From Macrostomum hystrix (lineage: Eukaryota > Platyhelminthes > Macrostomidae): a DNA stretch of 64,000 nt. The first letter of the stretch is position 1; every line of letters begins with the position of its first letter. Position numbers and translations under genes: made by a program. The stretch lies in NCBI GenBank assembly GCA_950097015.1, contig CATNEN010000039.1, forward strand, positions 9,409,501-9,473,500, given 5' to 3'. Below the pieces are notes generated by a model that was given only the letters and a program-made list of their open reading frames with translations, did no database searches and was not told the DNA's origin. Positions 1 to 13,200 of this stretch are shown in pieces.

Positions 1-2240
1 TGTCGTCAAACGGCGGTTTGGATGCCTCCTTCAGTTTCTGAGCTTCGTCCTCTGATAAGAGACCGCGTCGTGCTGCTTCGTCGATAGACATCTGTTCTCC
101 GGTTCTGGGATCAGTGACAAGACCGCTCTTCTTGTCCAGCGACTTGTTCATGTCCTCGAACGACGGCTGAACTTTTCTTCGAAGTCGATCAGCCTCGTCT
201 TCTGACAACAGTCCGCGACGAACGGCTTCGTCGAGGGAGATCTGCTCTCCAGTTCTGGGATCGGTCACTGTGCCACTCTTTGTGTCCAGAGAGTTGCTCA
301 TGTCGTCAAACGGCGGTTTGGATGCCTCCTTCAGTTTCTGAGCTTCGTCCTCTGATAAGAGACCGCGTCGTGCTGCTTCGTCGATAGACATCTGTTCTCC
401 GGTTCTGGGATCAGTGACAAGACCGCTCTTCTTGTCCAGCGACTTGTTCAGGTCCTCGAACGACGGCTGAACTTTTCTTCGAAGTCGATCAGCCTCGTCT
501 TCTGACAACAGTCCGCGACGAACGGCTTCGTCGAGGGAGATCTGCTCTCCAGTTCTGGGATCGGTCACTGTGCCACTCTTTGTGTCCAGAGAGTTGCTCA
601 TGTCGTCAAACGGCGGTTTGGATGCCTCCTTCAGTTTCTGAGCTTCGTCCTCTGATAAGAGACCGCGTCGTGCTGCTTCGTCGATAGGACATCTGTTCTC
701 CGGTTCTGGGATCAGTGACAAGACCGCTCTTCTTGTCCAGCGACTTGTTCAGGTCCTCGAACGACGGCTGAACTTTTCTTCGAAGTCGATCAGCCTCGTC
801 TTCTGACAACAGTCCGCGACGAACGGCTTCGTCGAGGGAGATCTGCTCTCCAGTTCTGGGATCGGTCACTGTGCCACTCTTTGTGTCCAGAGAGTTGCTC
901 ATGTCGTCAAACGGCGGTTTGGATGCCTCCTTCAGTTTCTGAGCTTCGTCCTCTGATAAGAGACCGCGTCGTGCTGCTTCGTCGATGGACATCTGTTCTC
1001 CGGTTCTGGGATCAGTGACAAGACCGCTCTTCTTGTCCAGCGACTTGTTCAGGTCCTCGAACGACGGCTGAACTTTTCTTCGAAGTCGATCAGCCTCGTC
1101 TTCTGACAACAGTCCGCGACGAACGGCTTCGTCGAGGGAGATCTGCTCTCCAGTTCTGGGATCGGTCACTGTGCCACTCTTTGTGTCCAGAGAGTTGCTC
1201 ATGTCGTCAAACGGCGGTTTGGATGCCTCCTTCAGTTTCTGAGCTTCGTCCTCTGATAAGAGACCGCGTCGTGCTGCTTCGTCGATGGACATCTGTTCTC
1301 CGGTTCTGGGATCAGTGACAAGACCGCTCTTCTTGTCCAGCGACTTGTTCAGGTCCTCGAACGACGGCTGAACTTTTCTTCGAAGTCGATCAGCCTCGTC
1401 TTCTGACAACAGTCCGCGACGAACGGCTTCGTCGAGGGAGATCTGCTCTCCAGTTCTGGGATCGGTCACTGTGCCACTCTTTGTGTCCAGAGAGTTGCTC
1501 ATGTCGTCAAACGGCGGTTTGGATGCCTCCTTCAGTTTCTGAGCTTCGTCCTCTGATAAGAGACCGCGTCGTGCTGCTTCGTCGATAGACATCTGTTCTC
1601 CGGTTCTGGGATCAGTGACAAGACCGCTCTTCTTGTCCAGCGACTTGTTCAGGTCCTCGAACGACGGCTGAACTTTTCTTCGAAGTCGATCAGCCTCGTC
1701 TTCTGACAACAGTCCGCGACGAACGGCTTCGTCGAGGGAGATCTGCTCTCCAGTTCTGGTATCGGTCACTGTGCCACTCTTTGTGTCCAGAGAGTTGCTC
1801 ATGTCGTCAAACGGCGGTTTGGATGCCTCCTTCAGTTTCTGAGCTTCGTCCTCTGATAAGAGACCGCGTCGTGCTGCTTCGTCGATAGACATCTGTTCTC
1901 CGGTTCTGGGATCAGTGACAAGACCGCTCTTCTTGTCCAGCGACTTGTTCAGGTCCTCGAACGACGGCTGAACTTTTCTTCGAAGTCGATCAGCCTCGTC
2001 TTCTGACAACAGTCCGCGACGAACGGCTTCGTCGAGGGAGATCTGCTCTCCAGTTCTGGTATCGGTCACTGTGCCACTCTTTGTGTCCAGAGAGTTGCTC
2101 ATGTCGTCAAACGGCGGTTTGGATGCCTCCTTCAGTTTCTGAGCTTCGTCCTCTGATAAGAGACCGCGTCGTGCTGCTTCGTCGATAGACATCTGTTCTC
2201 CGGTTCTGGGATCAGTGACAAGACCGCTCTTCTTGTCCAG
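1..2240 (-). repeat. 300-bp coding tandem repeat, about 7.5 copies
   Basis: Unit starts recur at 1, 301, 601, 902, 1202, 1502, 1802 and 2102. Copies differ by only a few bases: a G/T change turning DPRTG into DTRTG in the copies near 1759 and 2059, a silent or near-silent A/G in tcgata/tggac near 987 and 1287, an M/L change near 151, and the extra G near 688. The array continues beyond the window. Confidence 0.97.
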
Positions 2241-4247
2241 TGAGGAAATGAGCTTTATTTCAGTCTTGTTTCTTTTTTCTTGGGTGGTTTCTACAGTTTG
2301 TTCTGACTTCTTGATTTTTGAACCCTTGGATTCCTGGAAGACCGTCTTGGTTGACTTGGTTGCGTTGTCAGAAACATCTACTGGGCCAGAGGTATTGTCT
2401 ACGTTTGTTTGTGTATCAGCGTCTACTAGTGAGTTTTTATCAGTGGAAACCGCAGAAACTACTTGGGTTTTCGATTCTTTAGCTTTATGACGGCTGCTTT
2501 CGTCCTCGAAATGTAGCTCTGATATTGTTTTTCTTTCAGTTGCGATTCGATCGTTAATCTCTAAGGTTTCTTGATGCTTATCATCAGAGTGAAGATCCAA
2601 GGCATCAATACTCTCATTTGATGGCTGTGATTTTGGACTTTGCACAACTGTGACATCTTTGAAATATACACTAGCCTCGGTTAGATATGTTGTATGAGCA
2701 CTCGCAAACGAAACAGCTGTTGTTTTCTCTTGCACGCTATGATCTTGCCTTGTGCTGAAAGTTTCCGCTGTTGGCGCTTTTGACATTATGATTTCCTCTG
2801 TAGTACTCCGCTTCGCCTTTAAAATATCAGAAACGTGGACAGTTTTTTGGCGGCTCTCGCCATCTTCTATATGGAGATCTTCCACTGGAGCATTTGCTTT
2901 ATCGTTTGCCTTTTGGGTGCCTGTAAGGTCTTTCAAAACACGACTAACAGTATGTGCTTCTTCTCGAGACAAGATGCCCCTTTTAATAGCTACATCGATA
3001 GACAGTGTTTGACCAGTTCTCGGGTCTGTGACAGTCCCGGTATTTGGATTTAGAGAGCTTGAAACTTCATCGAAACTGGGCTTAGTCCTGTCTCTAAGCT
3101 TCTTTGCTTCAACAGAGGACAGGATCTTTTTCGCTAAAGCTTCGTCAATAGTCAACTCCTCTCCAGTTCTTGGATCGGTAATAGTGCCGGCAAGTGGATC
3201 TAATGAACTGGCGATGTCATCGAACTTTGGTTTCACCTTGTTGCGCAGCTTTTTAGCTTCGGTTGGTGTTAAAATTTTATTGGTGACAGCGTCGTCAATC
3301 GACATCTCTTCGCCAGTTCTGGGATCAGTCACAGTACCGCTGATCGGATTAAGCGTGTCTGCAACATCATCAAACTTGGGCTTCATTGTGTCTTTAAGCT
3401 TTTTGGCCTCGGAAGGTGTCAATAGTTTATTCGCAAGCGCTTCTTCTATGGTCATTTCTTGACCATTTCTAGGATCAGTTACAATGCCGCTATCTGGATC
3501 AAAAGAGTGTGCCACATCTTTAAATTTGGGCTTCACCTTTTCGCGCAGTCGTTTTGCTTCGGCTGGCAAAAGAACATTCTTGTCTAGCGCTTCATCGATT
3601 GTCATATCCTCACCGGTCCTGGGGTCTGTGACGGTACCCTTAATCGGATCGAGTGAATTAGCAACATCTTCAAATTTCGGTTTGACCCTACTTCGCAGCT
3701 TCTTAGCTTCGGCGGGAGTAAGCAATTTGCTTTTAACTGCATCGTCAATAGATAGTTCTTCTCCAGTTCTGGGATCAGTGACTGTACCATCTGTGGGATC
3801 GAGCGATTTCGAAACATCTTCAAATTTAGGCTTTACCTTTTCACGAAGCTTCTTTGCTTCTGAAGGACTCAAAAGCTTCTTAGCTAGAGCATCATCCACA
3901 GTCATTTCCTCCCCAGTTCTGGGGTCAGCAATAGTGCCAGTTCTGGGATCCAAGGAACTAGCTAAATCAGCAAACTTTGGTTTCACTTTTCTTTGGAGCC
4001 TCTTAGCCTCATCAGGAGACAACAGCTTCTTCGACAAAGCCTCTTCGATTGGTATCACTTTTCCAGTTTCCGGATCTAAAAGGCTGCCTTTGTTAGGATC
4101 AAACGACTTGACAATATCATTAAAAGTAGGCTTGGCCTTCTCTGCTGGAGAAGGACTGGAAGATGCTGTAACTTCTGGAGCTACTTGCGGTGGAGTAACT
4201 GCTGATTGAACAACCGGCATTTCTTCAAGCTTCGACAAAGGAGGAGT
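1..4247 (-). CDS. shot/MACF1: Spectraplakin exon 14 (DPRTG plectin-repeat array, runs off left edge)
   Basis: After TTTGCAG the exon codes a short Pro-rich lead, eight diverged 50-residue repeats (about 4140-2960; pattern KPKFxDVxxSLDP, [20 protein letters not shown], [11 protein letters not shown]), a 250-residue Ser/Thr/Lys-rich linker (about 2960-2240), then near-identical 300-bp units to the left edge. Each 300-bp unit codes two 50-residue repeats, [20 protein letters not shown] type and [20 protein letters not shown] type. Plectin-type repeats in plakins bind intermediate filaments or junctional partners. A 1-nt insertion near 688 shifts the frame in the seventh unit; the units left of it are intact in the shifted frame, so either the base is an assembly error or this allele is truncated. 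Confidence 0.9.
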
Positions 4248-7200
4248 CTGCAAAGCAATTTAAGTGTGTCATTTAGCCCTTAAACACTCCTATACAATCC
4301 CAGAACTGCAATCCCAGTCCTACAATCTCAGAACTACAAGTACAGCACTCACCGCTCGCTGGACCTCAGCCCTGGCCGCAAGCTGCTGGCGTTCCTTCTG
4401 CGCCACATCCGGCGGTAGCGGATTGGGGCTGCACAAGCCGATCTCCTCTTCGATGGTGCGAGCGTGATAGCTGTCGAAATAATCACCCAGCGGCGGTGGC
4501 GGTCTGCGATTGAACGGCGTGACGCGGACTAGGCCTTCGGCAATGGCGTCAGCCAGTGTGGACGTATCGCCAGTGGCAGAGTCCATGTAGGTCGCCCGAT
4601 TGGCGTCAATTAAGCCGGCGTTGAGCGCTTCATCTGGCGGCAACATGAGGCGCGATTTGGCATCGTAGACTGCGCGTACCTGTTTGATAGGGTAGTTTTT
4701 TAAGTCGGTTAGTTACGAGTACTGTCCTATCAATTAGTATGAGAGCCCTCAGAACAGGGATACGTACTGAAGCACGCACTCACTCAAGGGGGCCAGTGGC
4801 AGAGCGTTTAACGCGTTTGCCTGTCACACCATGGTCGCAAAGCTCGAATCCTTGTCCTGGAATTCGCAGCCTATTAAAGCCAACCCCCAGAGCACAGATA
4901 GAGTGCACACCGACTCCAGTGTGTTCAATGCGTAGAATTGCTTTATTTGCCTAAATTTCGCCAAGTGACGTCCCAGTAGTGTACACTTTCACTGTCCATT
5001 TGGGGATTGGTTCTTAAGGGTGTAAATTGCACAACAAGCCCTCAAACCTTCACTCCGCGGCTGCGACCCCAACTACGAGAAAATGTGAAACTAAACTACA
5101 GGAAGCAAACAAGACGGAATTAGGTACAACGAAGCAATGAATAAGTTTCTAACAAGCACCTCCAATGGCGGCTCGCGACGATGCCTGAACCGCTCTACTA
5201 GTAGCAGTCCGTCTCGACCGAACGTGACAATTGTGGCAAACAGGCTGCGTCTTCGAATGGCTTCAGAAATGCCAATCCGACTCTGAGTTGAAGGATCTTT
5301 CATTGTGCCAGCGTTCAGATCAATTTCACCATTAATCAGCATCTGGGAGGTGATGTGCAGCTCCAGGCCGGTGCCGCGATGCTCGTGCCAGATGCAGTCA
5401 ATTATGCAGTTCCGCTCGCCCCGAATTGGCTCGCCGAATTCTTCATGGTCATCTAGCGCCGGCTGGTGACTTTTTGGCGGAGGCAATGACGCCACCGACG
5501 CCGGTGATGTCAACGCTGTTGTAGCCGGTGGCGGCGGCGGCGGTCGTCTTCGTCGGCCAGTCGTCACTGTAGACGACGGCGGAAGGCGACGCTGAGCCGA
5601 CTCGCTCAGAATTTGAGACGCCGTGGTTGCAATCGAGTCTTCAACTGCGTCGGCGTCCTCTGCTTCGAGCCGCTCTTGCTCAGCTTCTAGATTTGCTTCA
5701 GAAGCGCTGGTTTCAACTGTTGAGGCTGTAGGCGTAGAGTGCAGCTGGTTAGTAAGCGACTCTTCGCTCTCATCTAGTCGCCTGTTTTCTGCACAACTCG
5801 GGTCAGTCCTAACAGGGCTGGCATTTTGTGTGCGCAAAGACAGGCCAGAGTCAGCCGAGGTGACGCCGCCCCCAAACTCATACTCGGCCGCAACGGAGCT
5901 CTCAGTTGAGGCCGGCCCACTCCGATGCACAATAGCCTCATTCTCCGCAGCCGCGCCCACACCGGGGCTAGCCGGGCCAGCCAATAGACTCTTTGCTAAT
6001 AAAGCCTCCTCTTCCACAATGGATCTGAGCTCCACATCGCCAGGTCGCAACAGAGTGGACAGAACAGCGTCGGGACCGACCAGACCATCGTCGGCGGCTT
6101 GGCGCAGGCTGATCCGTCTGCCAGTGCAGTGATTCACGTAGACGCCCTGATCCGGATCTACGATGCCCAGCTTGACAGCCTCTTCAAATGTGACCGACTC
6201 CAGCGTTACTGGATTGAGCACAGCTGCCGGGCCCACTAGCTTGGCTCTGGTGACACGAGCTCGCTCAACAGGGCGCATCGCCACCCTGGATGTAAGCAGC
6301 ACAGGGCAGGACAGTTGCATCAGAAGCAGGGCCTTGTCAGAGGTCAGCAAGGAGCCGCTGGCGGCCTCTTGAATAGTGTAGACTGCGCCGGACTTTGAGT
6401 CCACAACGCGACCCTGAGCGGCGTCGAATAAACCGGCTTGGGCGGCTTCCATCACCGACAGTTCAACGCCATCGGCTGATGTTTGCTGCTGGCGAAGGCC
6501 GGAGCCGGAATTTAGAGCCGCCGCCGCCTGCCCGCTTATCAAGCCGCGCTGCACAGCCTCGGCCAGCGGGAGGCCGCAGCAGCGTCCGGTTGCAAGGTCG
6601 ACTTGGCCTCTCTGAATCGCGGTTGCCAATGGCAATCGGACTGTGGTGCTGACGGACACGGTGTCGGAAAAAGGCACAGCGACCTCTTCGTCAAGCAGGA
6701 GGACTCGAGATTCGGCCAGCGCCGCCGTCAACGGCAATGGGGCGGGCTTGCAGCGCAGCCGACCGTCGGGCGTGAGGAGGCCTCGTTGAAGGCCCTCACT
6801 CAGGCTGATGACGTCACGCCTGCTGGAATTAGAACTATCTAGTACGAGTGCCTTCTGGTCGCCGTCAATAACGCCGTTGCTAAGCAACTCGGCCAGATTG
6901 ATATCGGTGTTGTCGCTAGTGGGCTGCAGCAGACCCTGGTTTAAAAAAATCAGAAGCTTTTGTAATCGAAGAACCTTTGATTTAACGAGATTATCAGAAT
7001 GCGAACTCGCAAAATATCCTCATTTCTTACCGAGCGCAGCGCCTCGGCCAGCGACACGGGTGGCCTCAGTAGGCTCAGCCGCCTAGCAGCTGCAAATTCC
7101 AGCCATTCGCCTGTGTGGAAGTCACGCATTCGTCCAGTTGTCAAGTCGACGATTCCGGCCGAGTCGGCCTCAGCTACAGTCAGCTTCTGGCCGTTGTCAG

Positions 7201-10200
7201 GCCCGGTGACAACCTCTCTAACGCCGGTATCGAGTAGGCCACCTGCAGACGCTTGAGCATAGGTGAGCAGCCGGCCTGAACATGGATCCAGCACGCCACC
7301 GGTGCGGCACAGGCCATTGTCCAGCAGTCGGCTCAGACTCATTCGAGCCAAACCAGTTCCAGCCAGTTCTTGGACACCAAAATGACCTCTGGTACTGGAA
7401 CGAATCATCAACCCGTCGTCGTAATCATCAATTAGAGTCTGCTCAGAGGGTGTCTTCGCAGGAGCAGCAGCAACAGCAGCAGCAGCGGCGTCAAGTCCCG
7501 CCGGGCCCAGAATTCTGGCTCTGAGGCTAGCGATAGCGGAATGTACGCCAGCCAGACAGGCCGAATAGTCGGCGTTAACGCGGGACAGCTCATCGGCCAG
7601 CTGTTGCGCATTGTCACCGCCGCCATCCACGGCTTCGTAGCGTTTCGCCGCGCTAGCCAAAGCGCCTCCGGCCATATTCAGAGCGTCAACATCTGAACGA
7701 GCGCTACAAAGACTCTGACGCAACGTCAGGGCGCGTTCGAATGCTTGACAGAGAGACTGCAGAGTGTCCGTGGACAAATTCGTTGACTGCGAAGAGACCT
7801 GCGACGGAGGCGGCGCTTGTAGATTGCGCAGCTTCTGCCGACAGCCGGCTAGCCAGACGGCGCAGTCCTGCACCAGCTGCTGGTAGGCGGCGAAATCGTT
7901 GCCGCAGGCGCGCAGAGCTCTCAGGCGAGGCTCCAACAAGGCTGACAAATGCTGGCGGCATCGGGCTATGATGGCTTCGGCTGCGGCGACGTCGGCATCG
8001 TTGGTTCTTGAAGAATCTGCAGCTAGCTGGCGATGTTGCTGCAGCTTAGCAATACAGTCATGCAAAGCTTCGGTTAAGCTTGTGTGCGTTTTCTGCAGAA
8101 ACGAATAGAGGATAAGGTCGCCATTGAAACTGGATTAAGAATGTAGATTTCTTACAGACAGTTTCTATAATGTGGGTCGTGGGCTAGTGGATTGAGCGTC
8201 GGACTTACGAATTAAAGGTCAGGGGTTCGATTCCCGATGCAACTAGAACACTTTCACCCAGCAGTTAAATGGGTACCAGCACTTAGCTAGGGAATTTGAG
8301 GGTGGGTGTGGCGTCCCCACCAGTTCATGGCCTTCTAAGAATCGTATGAAGTCTTCAGATCAGAAGCTGTCGTCTGCACGTCTCACCCAGTTAGGAAGGT
8401 GTAATCAACTAGTATAATGAATAATTGTAAACCCAAAAATTGCTATTTAACTTTTACTGAGAAGGCCACTGCGTCTAAGCAGTGCACAATGTACCTTCAA
8501 TGCGTCCAGACTCCGCTCCATCTGGGCTTGTGTCAACGGAAATGCAGCCACCTCGGCAAATGCCAGCGTGTCGGCCGCGTTCAAGCGAAGCTCCAAATCG
8601 GCCACTGAGTAGGCTAGGCCGGCTTCGCCGACGACTTCGCCAGCTGCAGATGAGCCGCCGATGGAGCTTTGACGCTCGCAGGCTCGCCTGCAGAGTTCCA
8701 ATTCCGAGCGCAGCTTCTTTGACTCTTCGTCTGCCTCAGCCGCATCGCTGCCTTCAAAAACGCCAGCCTCCTCAGTCAGTTGTTGCTCAACTTCGCGTTC
8801 CACAGCTGCCAGCGCCGCCAGCCGCTGTTCGGCTGAACCGGCGGCGGAGAAGGATGCACGCCTGCCGCTGCGCAACCCGGCCAAACGGCTCAGCAGGTGG
8901 CGACGGCGCAGGGCGAGTCGCCGGCGTCGCCATAGAGCGGCAGCAGAGGCGGCCTCGGCTTGGAGGCTGCGGGCAGTCAGGACAGCGGCTGGCCAAGGAG
9001 TCCGCAAGCACACAGCCGGCAGCCAGGTGGAAGCGGAAGCCGCTTGCGCTGCTGATGTTGGCGCGTAAGAGGTGGACATTGGTGAGACTAGGCACATTGG
9101 CCCGTCGACTTGTTCGATGCTGACTGTCAGGTTTGTGGGTAGGCCGGCCCATTGGCAGAGCATCTGGCCAGACATCCTGGGTGATGCGGCGGTTTCTGAG
9201 ACATTAAAGACAGCCGGAGCCAGCAGGGCCTGATGCGGAGCAGAGCTCGCTAGCTGTAAAACAAAAGTACAAAGTTTGTACGGTTATCCAAAACCTTAAC
9301 GACACAGGAAATGCTAAACCATTAACCCAACTTGAATCCCTTCAAATTTGGATCAATGATCCTTATAGCATGCCAAACCTAAGCTGGAAATACAAACTAA
9401 CTAACCGAGTCCGCATCGCCTGCCACGCGATCCAGGTTTTCTCGAAGGTCGTCAATGGCGCGCAATCGACTAGCCGTGGACTCAGCTGATTGGCCAGGCC
9501 TCTGGTCTAGAAATTCCGCTCCCAAGCGTCTAGAAATATCCATCAGGGTGGCTCGGATGCGCTTAGACGAGGCGAAATGGGCGGCGGCTGCCGCTGCCGC
9601 TTCCGTCTGATGCTGCAGACAGCTGGCCAGATTGAGATGGGCGGCCCAGCGATCCTCTAGACGGCGCAGGCAGGCTTCGGCCGGATGAGAGGCCCCGGTT
9701 GAAGATGAAACGTGGGCGGCGTATCGGCGAATCAGGCGAGCACCGGACGAGACAACAGTGGCAAATCGGGCCTCGCGAGCTTCCAGATCGGACACGGTGG
9801 ACTGTGGGAACAATTTTGTTAACGATATTTTTAGCATCGTCAAGGAAGCGCTAATTTGGTGTAGCGATGCCTAAAGAAAATGAAAGTGTGCTCACCTGAA
9901 GTCTCTGCTGGCAACCCTGCAAAGGTTAGAAAATAAGAAGGTGGAGATTTGTCAACATATAAATTCGCTATGCAATTGGGTCTTTTAAGCTAGTTCTATA
10001 TACTAAATTCTTAGTTTCGTAGCCACAAAGAGAAGGCTTGGGGGACAAGCCCTCAAGGCACAGATCTCTTAAATAACTCACCCTTAGATAGGCCTCAACC
10101 TCGGCAATCTCGGTTAGCGGCTGTTTCGTTCTCTGCAGCCGCAGCACGCTGGCCTCGCGCTCATTTAGCCAGCTAAGAAGCGATTCAGCGGCTTCAGCAA

Positions 10201-13200
10201 AGGCAAGCCAAGCTTCCAGATGCCGCAGACGTCGCTGACTAGCTGAGGTCAAATCAGTGCAGGCGGCCTCCAATTCGTTCAACAGGGCGGCGTACGTAGC
10301 CCGGTCCGATTCCGGCAGGCCATCGCCGATCGCTCCGCAGGCGGCCGCTTCGGCTACGGTTTCATTTGCCGAACGGCAGAACTCTTGTTGCCAGGCAACG
10401 CGACGACGCAGATCGTCCAGATCGAAGACACAGTCCGCCGAGGAGGATGCGCATGCGGCCGCAGATAACGTTGTGGCGTCGGCGCGGTCAAGCTGATCGC
10501 GTCGCTCTCTGACGCGACCCATGCAACGACGAATTGGCGAGAACGCTGGCGAATCTGAAAACGCCCGACTGACGCTGGTTACGTCGTCATAGTGCGCTCG
10601 ACTACGACTACCAATCGGCCGGTGCTGCTGATGATGATCAACGATGGTGTGCTGATGCTGTCGCCGAAGTAGACGAATCCTGGGCGCCAGATTGTCAATG
10701 AGTCGGTGCAGCTCCAGGTAGGCCAGGTGCGCGGTGCACAGCGAATGATAGAGCTGCTCGGCCCGGCCGTAGCGCTCATCGCGGAGTCGCTGAATCCTTT
10801 CAAACAGACGATTCACAGCGTCGCCAGACTCGGCAACGCCAACAGCCAGACGCTCCATGGCAGCTTCGGCGTCCAAAGCGTCGAGACTGTTGCCGGCACG
10901 AGAGCAGGAGGACAGGCTAGCCCGGAGGCGACGCTCGGAGTCGGCCAGATCGGCTAGGCGAGCTTCGAGAGCTGCAGTATCGGCTCTTGCAGCTTCGGCC
11001 AGCCGGTGAAGCCGTTCCAGTCTCTGCCGATGCAGCTGGGCCGATCGGCACCGGTCGCGAGACAGAGCGAGGCAACGATCGGCCAGCCGTCTAAGGTGAT
11101 CCGGCTGAAGTGTGGGCTCTAGCTGCTGATGCTGATGTGTGAGCCGCCGATGCCGCTGATCGGAGGCGCCAGAGTTAGATAGCGACATCAGGCGGTCGTA
11201 GCGAAGACAAATATCTTGCAATTGTCCACTAATGCGATCTGTGATCTGCGTTGGTCAACAACAAAAAATGTCTAATTTTCCAGGCGCTAGTTTCTTTTAT
11301 GAATCCTAAAATTCTATTGCGACATTGTACTTGGTCACGCAAAGTGGAGTTTGCATCTCAGCCTAAATGAAGCTATTTATGTCCTTAAGCAAGACACTGA
11401 ATCCCTCATTGCCTCAGTTAAACCCAGATTAATATAATTAGCAAATCGAATTGAAGGCCAACCTCATTCAGCAACGCCTGCGCCGCCTCAGCATTCGTCC
11501 GCGCCTGCGTCAAGCCGGTAGGCGGATCTGCGCCGCCGCCGCCGGCAGCTTCGGAAGCCGCCCGCTGCAGCCAGGCTAGAAGCTCACCAGCTGCCGCTCG
11601 ATAGTCGGCTTCCTCTCGACGTGCAGCTTCTACGTCGCACTGACTGTCGTCATCGACTTTGGCGACCAGATTGTCCCGATCAGCAAAAGCGTCATACAAC
11701 GAGCTCAGATAAGTAATCAGAGATAGGTCGTCGGCGTGCGGCGTGTCAACATCTTCGGGCTCGAGAAGGCGAGCAACGCCAAGTTGACGCTCGTTTAAGT
11801 CGAAAGCGAGTCGCAGTCGTTCAGAGTTGGATAGTCGGTTGGATTGGTCTAAATCGATCAGGTCCGATCTGCGGTAGAGATTAATTCAGCTTGAGTTAAT
11901 GTTATGGAATGAATCATACCCATCTCTAGAATCATTCAGCAACCCTGACCAGCATAACGATTCTGATTGGCAGCAGTCCACTACCCCAGCCCGCACTCGC
12001 CTGTATCTGTGCACCAGACAGGCGAAGGCTCGTCCATCGCGCCAGCAGCTAGTGAAGTTGGTCACGGACAGTCCATAGGTTGACAGTTCAGCTCTGCACC
12101 AGGCTAATAGGAAATCGCGTACGGCACGGTTGTCGTCTGATTGCTGCTGCTGCTGATGATGATGCTGATGCTGATGAGGCTGAGTGGCTGTAGAGGCACC
12201 GGTGGCAAAGGCAGGAAGAACCTCCGAAATCTAAGAGAGTGTTAGACATTGAATTATTTAAATTAAGTCAATCTAGCGACTAAAAATAAACAGGTTAAAC
12301 GTCAAGAGTAGAAAATAACAAATTATCACTGCCACCGAAAGTGCTACACCTGAAACCAGATTGCCTATAAATTCTGACATTATTATATTGGCTATAGACT
12401 CTAATGTCCACCTCCTGAGTTGAAGCTCCGCATTTCTCTTCAACACTGACGCCATCAAGCCAGAGTCGCTGCGTGGACACCGCGGCAAGGCTATCTTCGC
12501 TACTTAATCCGGCCACGTGACTTCCAGCGGCAGCGGCGCTGCCTGCTCCGCTGTGCGGCTTCCATTTGTACTTTAGTCGCCAACCGCCTCCAATGAGCAG
12601 CCATCGGCGAGCGCCGCAGCAGCCGCTAAATGGAAACATTGGTCAGCTGGACTAGCCAGCGCTACTGATTCGTCTGTCTTATTCTTGACAAAACAGCTCG
12701 TGCAGTGAGTGCAGCCGAAGCGTCTTTAATACGTAAGGGAACTCCGCCCTATTCTGTTAAGGAAATAAATGTATTTATAAGCCCGATTTCTCTTTCCATT
12801 CTTAACAGTCAGCACTCCACATTCCGCTTCCATTTTCTCCTCTAACTGCAGTCTGCACAATTCCCAAAGCCCCAATAACGAGTGGATCGTTTTAATTTAC
12901 AGGAAGTGTACTTTAATATATAACTTCGGTTATCCAATAATTTGATAATCTAATTTGAGTACATAAATACTTCCGGTGTGTCATTAGTAATGCCAGTTTT
13001 CACATTTTTAAGACCAAGACAAGTAGATAAAATTGGAAAAAATATTTATCTACTAGCACAGTTTGCTGCAGTTTGAATGACCCGTCGGCAGTGAGCATAT
13101 TGAAAGCATATCTAACACAGAATATATATCGTCTAGATGTGTCCGTCACTCAAGCAAAATTCTTTCCGCCAATGATCCACGAAAACCCAGAGGTTTGGCC

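Noticed and set aside
2215-4209. Plus-strand ORFs opposite the plakin repeat exon
   Set aside because: Antisense shadows of the repeat-coding frame; low-complexity and without their own splice or start signals.
8165-8260. Possible tRNA gene (good B box)
   Set aside because: The same sequence recurs with a long common non-tRNA body and (ATT)n tail, so it is a SINE head.
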